From: Agelaius tricolor
Lineage: Eukaryota > Chordata > Aves > Passeriformes > Icteridae
Reading direction: 5' to 3'
NCBI GenBank assembly: GCA_023055355.1
Contig: JALJCS010000001.1
Coordinates: forward strand, 80,144,881-80,208,880
DNA length: 64,000 nt
Below, one piece after another: positions 1-13,691 of the stretch. Position numbers and translations under genes: made by a program. Positions within the stretch are counted from its first letter, which is position 1. Every line of letters starts with the position of its first letter. The notes under the pieces are model-generated. The model was not told the origin of the DNA. It did not search any database and was given only the letters and a program-made list of their open reading frames with translations.

Positions 1-3000
1 TATCCCAGCTTCTTACTGTGCTTTTTACCCTGCTCCTATTCCTACCATCCAGATCACCCTGTCTATCTCTACATCTGTTCTCCACTCACTAGTCTGTCTC
101 CACCTGCTTTTCACAGCTTTGCCTTATGCATCCATATGCCTGAACTGCAAGTGTGGCATTCCTTCATCCTTGGCTCCCATGCCCGATTACAGAGGAAGAG
201 TTCCTGAGATTATGTTGGGCTGGAGCCTTAAGTCCAGAGATGAAATCACCTGAGAACTCACCCTCAGCACCATATATCTAAAGTGTAAGTGAAATAGTGG
301 GTTTTGGGTGTTTTTAGAGGTTTATGTCTTGGCCAGATTTGAGGAGAGGGAAAAACGAAAACTGATCCAGTTGCAAATCAAACCCTCCTACTGAGCTTCA
401 TTTCCTGCTCCAAAATGAGGCACTGCAGTTCAGACTAAAGAGCTCCAAGAATTCTGACTTAAGGAAATTAAACTGGTTTGTGTCAGGCTTTTTCCAAATG
501 TGATGGATCGAATTTGCTGAAGCTTGCAAAGCCACCAACCTCTGGGATAGGTAGTATAATATGTCATTATTTGGATTCAGTCTTATTTGACAAGGCAGAA
601 TCAACTGAAAACAGGAGTTGAGAAAGGAAATTGTTTAGTATTTCTAAATTCACACAGCTGTGAAAATTTAAATGTTCTTCTCCTCCAAGAGTCTGGAATC
701 ACAGAGAAAAGGTAATGAAATACAAGTTACTAGTAATAATATTCGTATTTAGTAAAATAAAAGATTAGACACTAAACAAGGTTTATCTCAAGTGCCATTA
801 AAAAAAAGGTCACATTTTGGTGCTAGCAGTCACCTTTAGCCCCTTTAAAATGCCCAGTTACAGTTTCTGAAAGTAGAAAATGCAAGATTAAGTTAGAAGC
901 TGATGGAAGACCTTCCATGGTCATGTGTTACAGCTCCAGGATTCCATGCTCAGTTACCCACAAAAGATGTTTCTCTGTATTACCCTGCACCATACTGCAG
1001 AACATGACATTTTCAAGTAATTTGGGCCTTTCATGGCTTTAGTTTACCCTCATTTAAAGGGTGTTCTTGCCTCAAAGCAAAGCTGACATTTGTCCTCATT
1101 TGTTGATGGCAATTACATGTTCACCCAGCATTCAACAGAGCAGACACCCAAAAGTTGCCCTCTGAATGTTACCACAGTATGAATTAACAATATCACTGCT
1201 CTGTCACCAGCACAGCTTTCCCCCAGCTCACTCTATCCACCTCCATGGCTCAGATAAAGCAGGTGCCATTAGTCCCTCTCCAGCAGCAGCAATAGCTGCA
1301 CTCTCTGGCTCCATTCCCACCCCAATCCCAATGCCACAGGATGCTTTTCCCAACCCAGTCCTCTTTCACATGTGCAGACACAGACAATGGTCTCGGGACA
1401 AGAGTGGGAGCTCTGTCTTCCACTTACTGAGTACCTGCAGCTCTTTCCAGAGGAGGCTGGGGCACTGGCTTTTCTGGATTTGAGGATCTACTCTACCCAT
1501 CTGTCTTTGGTAAATGAAGAAAACCCAACACCTCTGGGTTACAGATGTGCTGGACCTTCTTTCAGCTCTTTATGCAAAGCTTTCTCCTTGAAGATCACAA
1601 GTTGCTGGATCTCTTTGCACAGCACAGTCCCTGGGCACACAGCTTCATCCCACCACCCTCATCCTCAGCCACACATGCTTTCTCCAGCTGCTGTCACAGC
1701 CTTGGAGAGGACTCCAGAACTGCAGAGGCCCCTTTGCCACTCCACCTTCACAACATCACTGTGGTTGAGGTGCTGCTGTCTCTGACAATAAACCCTTGCA
1801 AACAGCCACCTTCAAACAGCCAAGCAGGGCCAGCCACAGATGCCTCCTGCAGACCCTCACAGAGTTATAAAACTCAAACAGGGTGACCACAATACCTACA
1901 CAGCACGTTAGCCACCTGTGCCACTGCACAAAATTTTAACACAGAGAGCCAGAGAGCATCTTCAGTCATTTACCACAAAGAATGACACAAATTTCAAAGA
2001 GAAAATACAGCTGCAAGTTTCAGTAACTCAGAAGAAAATATGCTCTTTCAAGACTCTATACATATATCTTCTCACATTATGTAAAATTAATTTCCGTATC
2101 AGACAAAGCCAAAGAATTATTAGGATGAAAGGTCACTTAAAATGATCTGTGTTACTGATTTTATCAGCCACTACTTACAGCTTTAAAAAAGTCAGTGCCA
2201 TCTAATAGTGTCCATATTTCATCTGTTGAGAAATCTAATACTCTCAGAAAGGAAGCAATATCAGACTGCATGGACAGTCTTATGGGGAAATACAATTCTG
2301 AGAAACAATAAGAGGAAGAAAATCATGGAACCTAGATAATATGCTGCATTTATACACAGAAGAGGAGAAGAGGAAAGAGGGAAGAAACAAAATTATTGTG
2401 ATGAATAGTGAGAACATCTTGCAAATAATGCAGATGCCAACATAAGATATCCTTTATTTCTGGAGTTGGTAATGAAAGAGATGAATATTACTGCAATGTC
2501 ACTCCAATACTGTGAGAGCAGTGTCAGTCCTGTCAATAATCCCAGTTACAGAGCTGTGTGTGTATGCAGAAGATATCAGTTTCTGAAATTCAGGAGTGCA
2601 GCAGTAGATGTCCCATATTAACATCTCTTTTTCCCAAATTTTATGTTGTGCACCTCCACCCATAGGCTGCTGTTGACCCTATGGTAGCATCCAGATGCCC
2701 TGACTTGGGGTTCTGTTGTGTGAGAAGCTGCAGTTTCAGCTGGCCAAGGCTGTGGCTGCTCCCAGCAGGTACCAACACATGGGTGAGGGGCAGGCAGAGA
2801 CACACAGTGCCCAGGCAGCAAGGGAATCCTGAAACAGCAGCATGTCTTTTCTTCATTCAAACATACTCATAAACGTAAGCACAAGGAAACCTAACTAGAT
2901 TTATCTAATAGCCATGAAAATCTCTCTCCAAGGGATAATCTTACCTCTCAATGGGCAGCATTTGTGGCAGAGCTTGCTTACTCCCTCACCTAGTCCAAGG

Positions 3001-3084
3001 CACTGCCATGCTTATTTCCATGAACTGTATCAAGTGGCAATAAAAGCAGAGTAAAAGAGGTGCTTCTGCCTCCTGTCAGAAGGA
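1..3084. other. Non-coding unique DNA, no gene seen
   Basis: A+T-leaning, CpG-poor vertebrate-type sequence. Frames open for 60-137 codons occur (for example 1372-1785 on the plus strand) but overlap each other in different frames, have no recognisable domain, no repeat of similar residues and no convincing splice-site pairing, so I treat them as chance. A purine-rich stretch lies around 2355-2390. I see no recognisable mobile element or RNA gene here. Confidence 0.6.
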
Positions 3085-3560
3085 TTGCAGCTATGGCACA
3101 TCAGGGATCATACATGGAAAGACAGAGCATGTTTCTGCACTAAGACAGGTGAGCTCAGTACTGGGCACCAAGCTGCCTCAGTTACTGGCTCCCAGCTGCT
3201 GTGGCAGATTGTCTCCTTTGATGTGCACACAGACACCTTTATTCAGCCTTGCCAAGCACTCCAGCTTGTCATCCCCAAGGGCCAAGCCATGTGCAGTGTG
3301 GCCAGCCTGGTCCCTTTGCCAGGAGCTGTCCCCTCCCTGCCACCAGCTGCCAGGCTGGGAGAGCTGGGCATGGGAAGTGTTTCCAGCAGTGCTCCTACCA
3401 CAGCTGTGATTCCACCTGTCCCCACATTCATTCACACATCCTCATGCACCTGCAATTATCCAATTATCCCTTCCTGCTGCCTGGTGGGCATTGCCCCCAG
3501 CGAAGGGCATGGTCCTTTCTGAGCTGCTCCAAGCAGGCACAACTGCAGAGAAGTCTAGTC
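3085..3560. other. GC-richer non-coding block
   Basis: This block is visibly richer in G+C than its flanks but remains poor in CpG, so it is not a CpG island. Several overlapping open frames on both strands (up to 145 codons at 3085-3522) follow from the low stop-codon density of GC-richer DNA. The translations have no recognisable domain. Similar blocks recur at about 22930-23570, 27640-28060, 41700-42060, 45520-45900, 58490-59010 and 61690-62010. They may be old decayed repeats or simply compositional fluctuation; I cannot decide from sequence alone. Confidence 0.4.
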
Positions 3561-6500
3561 CTTACCTCTTATTTTATCCCATGACGTTTCTTGTTCCTGT
3601 TTTGCATTAAGAGATATTTTTTTTTCTCCTCCTCATCTCATCTTTAAAAAAAATCAGCTTTGTCAGTGTTCTGCTGCCTGAGCTATTGCAGGAGCACTGC
3701 ATTAATTTGGGGGGCTACCAACACAAGGCTTGTTTTGAAGCTGGTAACAGCATTACAGGTACTTTTTGCTTTGGCAAGTTTAGCACATGAGATTTCAGCA
3801 TATAGCACCCTTCCTTTACATTGTAGTTCTAGTCACATTTTCTTTGCTTAAAAGGTGGGATATTTTTTGGTTTTACATGTTTAACTGGTTTTTTTTTAAG
3901 AGAAGCTCCATCTTCTTGATCTGGTCTGTCCACAAAAATCCCACAGTCAAAAGCAACCTGCCTGATTGTACTACATCACTGATCTGGGGTGAGCACATCT
4001 GCTCTCAAGTTCTGCCTCAAATCAGCAATTGAGATACTATCTCCACAATCAGTCAGTCCTTATATTTTGCTTTAAAAAGCTATATGTGACAAAAACAAGT
4101 CAGCTGACTCCCTGAAACTTTAAAATTATTATCTACATATGCATCTTATGATCAAATCTAACATGTCTTATCTGAATGCTTACCACTGTGCCTTGTTATC
4201 CCAACTTTAATCTAGTTAGGAATGTCATTCACTATTGTTATTTAAATAGGAATCCACTCCTAGAATTACCTGTTTGATCAGGACTTCTGTTCAGTGGATG
4301 AATTTCATGGTCTTACTGAATTAGGCCTTACATTATCACAATTATGTGCAGAAATTACATGACCTTGTTTTGTATTTCCCTGACATGAAATTTTGTGTTT
4401 CCCATTAGCTCCAGATTTTTATCTGATAGCACAGTGATAATTTCTTCCTGAATGCCAAATATAGTGTACTTGGCAATTACAGACTCAAAAGAGAAGCAAT
4501 TATTTTGCTTACAATGCTTTATGAATTAAGTTCCCAAAGGTTGAGACAGAGGTGTCATCTATTCTCCATATAATCTGATATTTGCATGTTGATTGAATCC
4601 TCCTCCAGGAAGGCCACCCTGTTTAGCTCATCAGAGAAGAAGCAAGAAAGTTAATTCATACTTCAAAGGGGGTAGATGAAAAAGAGCAGCCATTACCAGA
4701 ACGAGCAATTACCAAAATGAACAATTACCACGTTTCTTTTATATTAGAGGTAAAACACACACGTGCATAAACAAGGCCTGGCCTCCTTTGCAGTCAATGG
4801 GTTTATGTGGATTTGTTCTGGCTGGGAACCAGATCAGTGCTGAAAGAGTCCAGGAGGAGCCTATGGAAATTAAGGAAGCTCTTAGTGCCAGACCTCACCC
4901 AGCAGAAGCTGCGGCATGAGGGCCATTTGCATGTCACTACCAAGGTCCCTAAAAATCAAAATTTGCCCAAGTTCAGTGTGTCAGAGGTGTTACCAAGAAG
5001 AATACTTGGTTTGTTCCAAATCAGGAGATCTCTGTTATCAGTGACTAAGTTTAGCTGGAATAGCTGCTAAATTGCATCAAGATTTAGCCAGAATATACTC
5101 AAGTACCCAGACATTTGCCTTTATTTACCCTATTGCCATAAACCAATATTGTGTGTGACTCTCTGGCTCTATTGGTATCTTGCTCAGAAACTTGGAAGGA
5201 AGATTATGAGATTAGGGCACCTACAGTGGCAGCAGCTCTCTCCTAAAGGGTGGACTCTGACCACCTGCAATCTTCATCAGTTGCAATAGGTTCTGTCAGG
5301 TGCAGATTGAAACAAATTCATTTTATTCATATCTTGTATAAGTTACTTGAATCTAAAAAACAAGTCATTCTTATTTTCTAGCATTCACCAGGATACAACA
5401 TTTTAAAACTTAATAAAAGACTGAGATACCTGAGGTACTATCTGAGGACTGGTGGATAAACTTTATCTGTACATCTGGTTTGCAAATTTTTATTGTAGCT
5501 CATAATTTCTTGTTTTAAAATATAAGTTGAAGATTTATTCTTTGCATGTGGTTTTTTCCCTAGGTAATTTGGATCAAGATTTTTTTGTCTAAAAATACAG
5601 ATACAAAGCACAATAGCAACTTAAAAATAAAAAACATACAACAATTATTTTGGTTGTATAGTCCTTAAATCCTTAATGAGAAATGATTGCTATTCAAAAA
5701 GTTTCTTATTTATTAACTTAGGCATTGTCTATGGTAAATTAATTGAACTGGCCATCAGAAACCACAGGGTCGGTCAAGACATTGAAAACATTAAAACTGC
5801 TCTCCTCACAACCCACTTCTATGAGAGCGCAGAAAAATCACACTCATTTTTTCCTATTTTGAAACAGTTTTTCAGCTTTCAATTAATTTTGCTTTGAGCT
5901 CAACTAGATGAACTTGCTGAAAAAACCCCCACTGCTGAATTCCTGCTGAGATGAAATAGCTGTAAAACTTCTTATTTTGACAAAAAACCCCCTGTTTTAG
6001 ATGCTTGTGAGGTGGTTTTTATGAGCTTTATTGTCTTACTTTTTCTAGCTTTGAAAATAATCAATGTCATTCTTAAATAGTCTATTTAATTTATATCAAC
6101 TTAAATTCTCAGCTATTAAAACAAGTTCTGCCCTAATACACTTTTCATGATTTCATATCTCAAAACAGATCTTGTGTTTCATTATTTGCTTCTTTAAAAA
6201 ATCTGGTTTAAATAAATATCTTCTGTTGTTTAAAGCAACGTAATTTTCTATAATGGCAAATTAAATTCAAGGTGGATAAATAGACAAGAACAGCTCTTGC
6301 TTTACTTCCATGATAGTGGTTTCTGAGCAATCCATTACCATTCAGGAAAAGGATGCTAAAGTTATAATAGATGTAATGAGCTGTAAAGAGATTGAATAAT
6401 GATATCAAAAAATGTTGCTGCTGACACGGAGTTATTTAGAACCAAAAAAAAAAATTGAAGAATTTCAGAAGGATCTCGCTGAGCAGTGCTTGGGCAGCAA

Positions 6501-9500
6501 GCTGGTAGGTAATTAATGGAAAAATACAGTGACACACATGGAAAAAATCTAATCCTGCCTAAGATGAATTTTGAATTATTTTTTCCATATTGTTAATAGA
6601 TGGGATTAGTTTAGAAAAATTCAGCACAGTTGCAGTTAGGAGTAGTGATAATAAAAATAAGGAGAGAAGCAAAGAACAGTAAAGAAATTGTCCTTGTGGT
6701 GCTGGGGCCATGCAGAGAACACCTCCAGGTCATGGTGTGTGGGTTAGGTGCCCTCCATCTCCAGCAGCATTGACGAGCTGGGAGGGACACAGGACAGAGC
6801 AAGGAGGGCTCAAGACTGGTCATCTTCAGGCCAGTGAGAGACAACAGATCAGAGGCACCACAGAGAGCTCCAAAGTCCAGGTGGGACAGAGAAGACAAGC
6901 AGGATGACAATTTCTCAGCCTATCTCCTATCCGTTTTATTTAATCCTCTCCAGCTGGACAAATTTTGAGAGCGCAGAAAATACCTGATTACACAACATCT
7001 CTAGAGCTCCTTGCCACAGGTTACAAAAAACCTGTGGGTGCAAAAAACGGAGTTACACAAATCTGGAGGAGGACAGGAGCCCACTGAAGAGTATCAACCT
7101 GGAGAAATACCACCTGTGCCTCTCGACAGATGGGAGGTGCAGATGGAAAGAAGGTGTGAATGTGTTACCACACGCTCAGTCTCTTGCTTCACTCTTCTAT
7201 AACTTTGAAAATAACCATGTTTGTGGGAAGGGCTGGATCATCACCTAGGCAGGTTTATGCACTTGAGCAATTCCTTGTGCCTGAAACTGTAACCTATATT
7301 ATGCTCTTATTTTTCATGTTTTACCAGGCAAATCCATTCTCTAAGTATGATACCGGCATCATGCAGATACTGGTGACATCTCAGAAATTAAATGGGAAAT
7401 ACTTCTAATGGAAAAGCAAGCAATATTTACTTTTCATTTCTATTTAATATGTTTAATTCTGGTATTGCAGATAACAAAATCTGTGAAGGTGCTTAAGCAT
7501 TTGCAATTGCTGAATGATTTCAGAAAGTAATCAGAAAACTGAATATATTAGTCTGATTGTTGCAATAGGAAGAAAAGATTCAGTTATCAAATAAGTCATA
7601 AAAAATTCAAGTATCCTTGACCACTGCCTGCCTCCCATGCACAAAGCACATTTTAGTATCTCCATGGATCAGAAAATAACCCTGATACTCAGCATCCAAA
7701 TGGGACCTCTACAGCTTGACTGGAACTCTACCCACACACGGTATTTAAATTCCCAAATTGACAGCAACTTAGAAGCAACTTAAAACAACAGAAATCCAAC
7801 ACTGCCTTTCACCTATCCAGGCATTAATATTACCTAAATGGACAGCAGTACATAAGAAGAGCTTTTAGCCAAAAGAACATAACCCAGTAATATTACCATG
7901 GGTTTGCATCTTTAAATTAGTGAGCTATTTCTACACCTTACCACAACAAGCAGTGGAACACTTTGATGGTTAAGGATTTGCAGAGGTGTAAGTGCAGCTG
8001 GAGACACGAGAAGAGCTTTCATATCTAGGTCTCATTATTTTTAAAGAATGTGATAACCTAGTCTTGACTGATGAAAGTGTTTTCATCCAGCCTCTTGGGA
8101 TAGTGTGGCCAGCAGCAGCCCTGGCTGTCCCCAGCTGCTGTGGAGAAGGGCTGGGAAGGCAGCCAAAGCCTGAAGCTGCTAACTGGATGTGGCAGGAGGG
8201 CATGATGAGCAGAGGCCAGCTAAAGATGGCAAAGAGAGAGGGTAAGGGACAAAAAGGAGCACCCTGGTCTCTCAATTTTTTCTGGTTCAACTCTTCAGTC
8301 ACAACATTAACTATATCACCAGGCTCATATTTAGCCCTTTGTTTCATCAATTCTCAAGCCCTTTGTGGAGAGGCAGAGCCACGTCTCCTCCAGCCCATCT
8401 TCTGCCAGTGCATTGCACCACCCTGCACCACCCAGGCATTCAGTGACAGCCCAGCCTCACATCCTACTTTCTTAAAGACTTGTGCTAAGAACATCTGCCA
8501 GGAACAAAACCAGTGTTTATCCAGCAGGTTTCAAGAGCCAAAAGGTTCCCGATTTAAATCTTCCCAAGCATTTCCCTCCCCACAAAATTAGTGTTTTGCT
8601 GTCAGGGAAACAGACACTGAGCACTGATCTCTGCACTTTGGTCTGAAAAACAAGAAGCACTTGCCTCAAACCAATTCAGATGAACTAGACTGTCCACCAC
8701 TGGACACAGTTCAGATGTTAATAATGTGGGGGTTGACAGATGGGAAGAAAAACATTTCCTCCCCCTTCTTTGTCATGACCTTGCTTTCCTGGCAGTTTGG
8801 GAAAGGGGGCCCCAGGACAGTTGGGATGTGAGGGAGCTGGTGTATGTGGCCCCCAAGGAGAACAGGAAAGGGATGTTCATGGCATACCCAGCCCCAGAAC
8901 AGAAATCAAACAGCTGAATGATACCTCTGAAAGCTGCAGAGCAGCCAGACTGTGGAGCAATTTCCCAGGTAGCCCAGCAAAGAATCATTCAGAGAAGCCT
9001 TTGCATGAAACCAGATGGCCCTAAAGAGTCCCTGTCTGTGGGACCATGCCATGAGAGCTGACCCAAACCTGCAGACATATAACCCCAGCCCAGGGAAACT
9101 GCTTCCTGGCTCCAGACCAAGACAATGCCCCCTAAAATTTCTTGGTTAAACGTAGATGGGAGAATCCACCAAACCAAACCCTTAACCAGACAAAGGTCAT
9201 TTATCTCCCAAGAGTTCTGTGCACATACTATAGTGAAAAGAGATGATGTTTACATTATTATTAAAATCCTGATCATTGTCAACAAACCTGATGAGCAAAA
9301 AAAACCCCAAGCAACTAAAATATTATAGGTAGAGAAAATGCTTTTCTGGGGATATTTTTGAAAATTCTGGTGCTGTAGAAACAAGACCCTTGCCCAGGAG
9401 CCATCTTTCCTGTTGCCAGTGAAACATTCCCACCTTTGAAAGAATTTCAAGCAGCCATGATCTACCCCGCCACCAGCGGTGGCTGAGAATGGGTGTTTGG

Positions 9501-10768
9501 GAACCCATCTCCAAACCTGGCTGAAAACCAGCATGGGGTGCAGTGGAGCCAGTGGATTTGACTGTTCTACATCTTGCAGCATCGGACTCCCACTGACAGC
9601 CTATTTGATAGATTGCCAACAAAAGTGGAAGCATGGCAGCGAATGATGATCTCTGTAGATCATTTGAATTCCAAAAGGCCTGCTTCTTCCCAGTAATGAC
9701 AGTCAGCAATAGGAGGGTAGCTCTGAAATATTGAATGATTGCAAATATTTTGATTCACAAAATATCTTTCATCCGAAAGGGTCATTATAATTAAAATTAC
9801 TATTAAATGACAGTCTAGCCTATAGCACTGTAGTCATGGTTTGCTCCTTACTTTAAAGCCCCAATGAAGTTCTTGAAGAAAATAGTGATTCACAACCCTC
9901 ATTTACTATTCTGTGCCAGAATTTCACTAATAATTAATAGTATTACTGTAGTAGTGTCCTATTATACAAATTTTTTCACATGCATAAAAGAGCACACTTG
10001 CCAGCTTTGGCAATAGGAAGCAAAGGATCCACGTCTCATAAACAGAGAAAATTTAGATCCTAATGTTTAAGTCACACTGAAGTCAACCAGAAATTATCAC
10101 TGCAAGTGGAGTCGGGCTTCTTATAAAATTATCTTTAGTGACATTGACCTACCTGACTTAGGAAAAAAAGTCTGTGTCAAAGATGGGAAATGAAGTCTCT
10201 GATTTAAGTCCAAGGTTTTAAGGACTTGGCAGCATAAATCCACAGCACAAGAGGCACTTGGTGCTTATTTGACCAGAAAAATTCACCCTTTCCTTCCTGG
10301 GGTAGAAGCTCCAGTGCTACTCCCTGATGTCCCCATCTGCTGCTAGAGCAGCCAAGCCCAGGGGCTTTAACAATGTCATAGAAGCAGAAGGGACACCCAG
10401 AAGCTGGCCCAGGCTGACCATTCATTCCAAAGGCAGTCCTAGGGATCAAGCCAACACAGCCTGGCTTCCTAAATAACACAAGGAATCTGTTGCTTATGTG
10501 GAGAATAAGAATTTGGAAAAAAAATTAATTGCTTCCACTGCGATTATTTTTGTATCCCAAGTCCCAAAGAGAAGCTCTGTCACTTTCCAAGGACGGAGAA
10601 TAAATAAAAACAGAGAGATAGAGGAAAGAATTCAACATGTACAAGCTGGGGTAGGATGTAAAGACACCTCCAGGGAGGCACGAGAGCTGGAGAACTTTGG
10701 GAAAACCAGTGAGATTTTCAGTGTGGAACATCACAGGACCACCCCTGAAGGACTCCCACATGGGCTCC
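3561..10768. other. Non-coding unique DNA, no gene seen
   Basis: A+T-leaning sequence with no recognisable gene or mobile element. Small details: a short imperfect 16-bp repeat of about 2.5 units beginning at 4692 (units share ATTACCA), and a short A-run near 6445. The longest open frame is 199 codons (7992-8591, plus strand), opposed by a 126-codon frame on the other strand over the same bases. Neither resembles a known protein, and both look like chance frames. Confidence 0.55.
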
Positions 10769-10814
10769 CATGGTAGCAACTTCAGTGGGAAAAGCCACTG
10801 AAGTTGCTACCATG
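10769..10814. repeat. Perfect 20-bp inverted repeat (hairpin), 6-nt loop
   Basis: The left arm 10769-10788 and the right arm 10795-10814 are exact reverse complements over all 20 positions, separated by the loop GAAAAG (10789-10794). The next outward pair (10768 with 10815) does not match, so the arm ends abruptly. A perfect arm of this length with a very short spacer is not expected by chance in this kind of DNA. At 46 nt in total it is shorter than a normal animal microRNA precursor, and it lacks the terminal features of a DNA transposon. The most likely origin is a local template-switch copying event during replication; that is inference. Confidence 0.9.
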
Positions 10815-13691
10815 ACTGGCAATGCTTTGGTGGGAGCAGTGCACATATGAATAGCCCTGTGTATATGAAAAGATATGGCCAGGATTTAGCTCTATTGGGA
10901 AGAAGTGAGGTGGAACCTGGGTAATTTTCATTAATCCAGGGATCTTCTATCTCTCATTATACCAATACATGCACTAGTAAACCATTAACTGTGAATAAAA
11001 CCTTTTTCATCCAAATTATTTTTTTTTTTTTAATCTTGTAAACCTTCCATAGTTTGCTATATAAGAACCTGCCTATTTTATGATCCTATTCCTTTTGGCA
11101 AGTGTTGAATTCAAGAGTTATGTTGATGTAGAAACCTTAACCAGTTTAATCTTCCTGTGAGTCGGAGGATCTTTGATACAGCATGTCTACATTAAGAAGA
11201 TCGTTATTATATTTTGCCTCTCAACTTAATTAAACCCTCTTTTTATGAAATGCTGCATTTGTAACTACTTTTCCCTTCCTGAAATGAGCCATCTTGTCTG
11301 GTACAGTAATTACAACAACATCATTGAATCTGTATTCATAGGCTGTTTTTAAAATAGCTCCCATTTCTGAATAAAGACTAAAAATGTTGGTGGGTAGAAA
11401 TGCTGATAAGATGGGTCTCTGTGGCTACATTCAGTCTTGGATCACTCAGGACACCCCTTAACAGGAACAGAAATTGTAAACCACCAAAGGATGACACCCC
11501 CAAAGTTTGCATTACAACAACACTGTCCTCAGCCCTGACAAGCAGCCACCATCCCCAGAAGCACAATAGGATACAGCCAACCACTTTTTTCCAGCTGGAA
11601 GGTATAGTTAAAATCCATCAATTCAAGCTAGGAACTGAATGAGCTGCATTGGTGAGACCCTTCAGGGCCAAGCACCCATGCCAGCTCTGCAACTGACTGA
11701 TAGCACAACCACAAGTGACTTATTTCATCTCCTTGTGCAAGACTTTCCTCTCCAGTATTTGCTTCACATTTCATTATATGAGGAAACTGGAGACATTTTC
11801 TCATGAAGAGAGTGAGATAATTTTCTAAAACCTGCAAGCTACACCCACAAACAACTGTTGACATTAAGAAAGCATTGTGCCTTTAAAATGTCATTCTGGA
11901 AGTCTGAAGATTTCCATTTCAATGTTTTAGAGAATTTAATAAAGAAAAAATTAGTTTAAAAAGGAGCAGCACATTTTAGGTGAAAACTTTTGACCCAGTT
12001 CTTCTCTAAGAAAATTTAAATTGGTTGTCTTCATCAGTTTCTCAAGTTTAGGCAGTTTACAAAAAAAACCTCAGGATTTCGAAGACACCGGCAGAACACA
12101 TTACAAAAACTTTAATGTAAAGAAGCAAGAATTTGTCTGATATAAATCTGCAGCTGTCAGATTCAACTGACATGGACAGAAAAAAATATCAATGCTTAGA
12201 GAAATTGTTTTAAAAATAATTTCAAATTCCCCAACCAAATAGTTGAGGAAGAAATTTTATCCCTTTTCTGCAAAAACTGCTGTTGGCCTGCAGTAACTGA
12301 ATCAAAACCTAGATACCCTGAATTATCTTTAATTGGCTCAGCATTATCAGGTCTTTAACAGAATGCTAACTGCTCACCCCTCAGCCACAGCTACATACAC
12401 ATTTATGGAAGACTTTTCATTTTCTTTGATGCAGAATTGCAAGTAAGGAGGGTAGAAATGCCTGGCATTTCAACCCTGCCATCTCGGATCAGCACTAGAA
12501 TGTAACTCACCCCAGTGAGGAAAGAGAAAGGAACATTTATAACAGAATTACACTGTCAAAACTGAAACAGGAGTCACCTCAAGCCATGAACTGGGTTTGT
12601 TATGGTTTCCAATTATCATTTTATTATTCTTTCACATCTCTTTTCCATATTTCCAAGATTGCAACTGCTCTGTTCTTTAAGAACAACATTTTCAAAAGGA
12701 GCTGAGATGACCATAGTAACCACTCATATACAGGAATGTCAGCTCAGATTTGTAAAAGAATGCCAACTTATATTAAGTGCAGTACATTTAAGAGCTGAAA
12801 TCCTACTGAAGATGGCAAAATGAGGAGCTTTACCGAGCAGAATGTGGTCCCAGAATACATGGAAATGGATATTCAGCAAAAGCAATGGAGAAAGCCCAAA
12901 ATATGGAGATTTTGTCTGGGCTTTGTTTCTCTTTCTTTCCTCATTATTAAATAGTTCAGGGAAGACCCTACACAAGTCTTTCAGAAAAACCCTTCATACA
13001 GATCTTGTCCACTGAGCTGACAACCTGCATCTTCAATGGATAATCCTTTTTGCTCTGCACAGTGACCCAGCACATGCAGTGGTCAGGAGTGCAAAGGACA
13101 GCCTCAGTGTGCAGAACAAGTTGAGATGTTTTAGGACATATTGTGCTTGGAATGGGAAAATAATGTGGAAGGACCTAGAGGGAAAAAAATCTCTCAATAA
13201 TGCCTCAGCATGCTGCCTGATACAACATGAAAACTTGGACATTGGAATATAATTTTCTAAAATACACAATGATGAAATATGCAAATTTGGCCCAAGTTTT
13301 CAGAAACTCTGCTCATTCCCAGTCCCCAGATTCCCAGGGACAGAGCATAATGACCACAGGCCACCCATGCAGAATGTGTACACCAGGAACAGAGTCCTTT
13401 TCACCAAGGCACAGTGGAACCATTCTCTCTCCCAGCTCAAAGCAGCCATGCTCTGCTGCTGTGCATCTTCATGCTATAGCTGAGTGGTATGTGGAGTGAA
13501 ACCCTGCAGTGCCAAAGCACTGGTTCACCACAAAACACTACAAACTAAAAGGTGGATCTCAAAGCCAATAAGAGAGTGTCACCTCTGAGACTTTGTTTCA
13601 CATGCAAAATAAGATTGTATGTATGAAAAATCAACTTTCAGGTAAGATGTCAGCCAGTATTTTCCTTGCCATCCATGACCTTGCAGGGCAG
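10815..13691. other. Non-coding unique DNA, no gene seen
   Basis: A+T-leaning single-copy-looking DNA. It contains a 13-T run at 11019-11031. Short open frames on both strands have no recognisable content. I see no repeat element until the CR1 copy that begins near 13692. Confidence 0.55.

Noticed and set aside
1778..1800. AATAAA followed by CCCTTGC as an LTR poly(A) region
   Set aside because: No TATA-like box at the expected distance upstream, no LTR ends and no duplication found.
3085..3522. 145-codon plus-strand open frame
   Set aside because: Four overlapping frames on both strands in the same GC-richer block; none resembles a protein family.
4692..4732. 16-bp imperfect repeat as a CRISPR-like or regulatory array
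   Set aside because: Only about 2.5 degenerate units, no spacer structure, and a vertebrate context. A chance or slippage repeat.
5676..5897. Possible exon following an acceptor-like TTATTTATTAACTTAG near 5720
   Set aside because: The acceptor is weak, no donor of quality follows, and the translation is not recognisable.
7992..8591. 199-codon plus-strand open frame
   Set aside because: Opposed by a 126-codon frame on the other strand over the same bases, with no recognisable domain. Low stop density is the likely cause.
10769..10814. MicroRNA precursor
   Set aside because: Total length 46 nt with a 20-bp perfect stem is too short and too perfect for a typical animal microRNA precursor, and no known microRNA seed was recognised.
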